Shown here one piece after another: positions 5,148-6,349 of a DNA stretch of 6,349 nucleotides. Source of the stretch: an uncultured Clostridia bacterium (GTDB lineage: Bacteria; Bacillota; Clostridia; Oscillospirales; Acutalibacteraceae); contig CAMJYF010000118.1 in the NCBI GenBank assembly GCA_946409885.1, positions 1-6,349 of the forward strand, in the 5' to 3' direction. Every line of letters begins with the position of its first letter. The stretch's first letter is position 1. A program made the translations under genes and the position numbers. The notes beneath the pieces were generated by a model. The model had not been told where the DNA came from. It made no database searches and was given only the letters and a program-made list of their open reading frames with translations.

Positions 5148-6349
5148 CTACTTCACCGTCACCCTCACCGTGAGCTCCCTGATCGCTTCCGTTTCCCACG
5201 AGCGCTTCAGGCGGAAGCGGAGGGTATAAGTGCCGGTCTTTTCCGGGGTGAAGGAATACACCTGCAGCGACGGGGCGCCGACGGCGGTATTGTCCGGGTA
5301 TTTCACGAACCTTTCCCGCAGGGAGGTCCCCTCCTCCGCCTCATACGTCCAAAGGTAACCCCTGTCCTGCGCGTTTTTCAGAGAGAAGACGAAGGGGTTA
5401 TTCCCTTTTTGCAGCGTGACGGCGGTATCCTCCGTCAGCAGCAGGCTGTAAACATGCGCCCACTCGTTGAGCTTTCCCTCCAGCACAACGGGGGGCAGCT
5501 CGTTAAACAGCACCGGCTCACCCATGCGGCAGTCGAAGGAATGGCAGGCGGCCGTCACCTCTTTGGCCACCGGCGTAAAGACCAGCCAGCAGCCCAGGTC
5601 GGCGGTATAACCGGAATCCGGGCGCCAGGCGGAGCAGACCGTCAGCGTCAGTACGCCGTCCTTTACAGTGGGACGGTACACGGTCTGCAAATAGCCGCCG
5701 CTGCCCTCCGTCTTGTAACAGATCAGCAGATCGTTTTCCGCAAAGAACGCCTCGTCGTACCGTTTGAGAAACGCCAATACGTTGGTGTCCACCGGTTCCG
5801 CCCGCATTTCCCAGTCGCTGAACCTTAATTCCATCTCATACTCATGCTCCGCCTGACAAAACGCATGGATCCATTGTTCCAGCGCTTCCGCAGAGTCGAC
5901 GCGCCACAGGGGAAGGTGGACGTCCTTGACGAAGCGATTCGTCACCCGGTCCGCGTTCGCCTCCAGCGGCTTCAGCGCGCCCAGCTTGTCGTTGTCGTAG
6001 TGCAGGCCGCCGGTGCGCAACCGGTACACGTCCCAGCCCGCGTCCGGCAGGTGATGACCGTCCAGCCCCACGGCGGCCCGCAGGATCAGACGGGCGTCCG
6101 CCGGGGTAACCGCGCCGTCCCCGTCCCGGTCCGCCAGCCATTGCAGCTCCAGCAGCGCCATCTTCGGTTCCAGCCCCACGGCGAACCGCAGCGCCAGCCG
6201 GGCGTCGGCGGGGTCCAGGTCGCCGCTGCCGTCCAGGTCGCCGATCACAGGAATGGGGGCTGTGGCGTAAACCGGGCCGTCCCCCGGGACCGTATCCCAG
6301 AAGGAGCGGATCTCTTTCCCGTCGGTTATCGTTGCGGCGTCGGTGGGTG
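5148..6349 (-). CDS. Dockerin protein with PrcB-like and chagasin-like domains (short paralogue, 5' truncated)
   Basis: The frame runs without a stop to the window edge. The first whole codon is at 6347 and the visible 399 residues start PTDAATITDGKEIRSF. The GTG at 6248 is an internal Val (PVIGDLDG), not the start: the upstream residues match the linker of the downstream paralogue, so a signal peptide is expected beyond the window. Dockerin repeats are DLDGSGDLDPAD (38-49) and DRDGDGAVTPAD (73-84). The PrcB-like middle domain (about 110-275) includes FFAENDLLICYKTEGSGGY. The chagasin-like domain covers about 305-399 (NAQDRGYLW 325-333; RLKRSWE 379-385). The stop comes right after ELTVRVTVK, the last strand of that domain, so the ~200-aa extension of the other copy is absent. 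The next gene downstream is 74 bp away in the same direction, so co-transcription is likely. Protein identity with the downstream copy is about 85% by eye; the linker between the dockerin repeats differs most. Confidence 0.8.
   Translation of the reverse strand, partial: PTDAATITDGKEIRSFWDTVPGDGPVYATAPIPVIGDLDGSGDLDPADARLALRFAVGLEPKMALLELQWLADRDGDGAVTPADARLILRAAVGLDGHHLPDAGWDVYRLRTGGLHYDNDKLGALKPLEANADRVTNRFVKDVHLPLWRVDSAEALEQWIHAFCQAEHEYEMELRFSDWEMRAEPVDTNVLAFLKRYDEAFFAENDLLICYKTEGSGGYLQTVYRPTVKDGVLTLTVCSAWRPDSGYTADLGCWLVFTPVAKEVTAACHSFDCRMGEPVLFNELPPVVLEGKLNEWAHVYSLLLTEDTAVTLQKGNNPFVFSLKNAQDRGYLWTYEAEEGTSLRERFVKYPDNTAVGAPSLQVYSFTPEKTGTYTLRFRLKRSWETEAIRELTVRVTVK
5168..6349 (-). repeat. Copy B of the tandem gene duplication
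   Basis: This is the partner of 3771-4976. Bases 5867-5992 are identical to 4464-4589 over 126 bp, while the flanking parts carry scattered synonymous and nonsynonymous differences. The copy extends past the window edge. Confidence 0.9.

Noticed and set aside
6246..6248. GTG as the start of the short dockerin paralogue
   Set aside because: The frame stays open to the window edge and the upstream residues match the linker of the downstream copy, so this is an internal Val.

Overview
The window is GC-rich, strongly coding DNA. It looks like a gut or rumen member of the Clostridia, most likely Oscillospirales (Oscillospiraceae/Ruminococcaceae). The pointers are dockerin-type calcium repeats ending in 'ADARLALR' and 'ADARLILRAAVGL', a large secreted protein with a C-terminal hydrophobic/basic helix, and a small 'MKK.Y.KP.I.FE' peptide of a kind I associate with these bacteria. 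The assignment is inferred from protein style; there is no rRNA or marker gene.

Left part, + strand (1-1742): the 3' end of a large extracellular protein gene, cut by the window start, is followed after 6 bp by a GTG-started 80-residue cysteine-containing peptide gene. A clean intrinsic terminator at 1714-1742 closes this transcription unit. A second, weaker terminator-like hairpin follows at 1763-1796.

Middle (1829-3073, + strand): a good sigma-A-type promoter drives a single gene for a membrane-anchored, extracytoplasmic HAD-superfamily phosphatase.

Right part, - strand (3112-6349): two tandem paralogues lie in the same direction, 74 bp apart, and converge on the HAD gene. Both have a dockerin pair of calcium-binding repeats, a middle domain resembling PrcB-type protease-associated domains, and a chagasin-like (inhibitor family I42) beta domain. 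The downstream copy (653 aa) is complete, starts with a signal peptide and carries an extra C-terminal domain of about 200 aa. The upstream copy stops exactly at the end of the chagasin-like domain, and its 5' end lies outside the window. The copies are about 85% identical in protein by eye and share a 126-bp stretch with no mismatch.

Taken together, the window encodes surface or secreted functions: a secreted repeat-type protein with a small peptide, a surface phosphatase, and a pair of dockerin-bearing putative protease-inhibitor proteins. The most interesting element is the duplicated dockerin + PrcB-like + chagasin-like architecture, which suggests protease control on a scaffolded extracellular complex. 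That function is inferred from domain patterns only. I saw no tRNA, rRNA, CRISPR array, transposase or phage gene.
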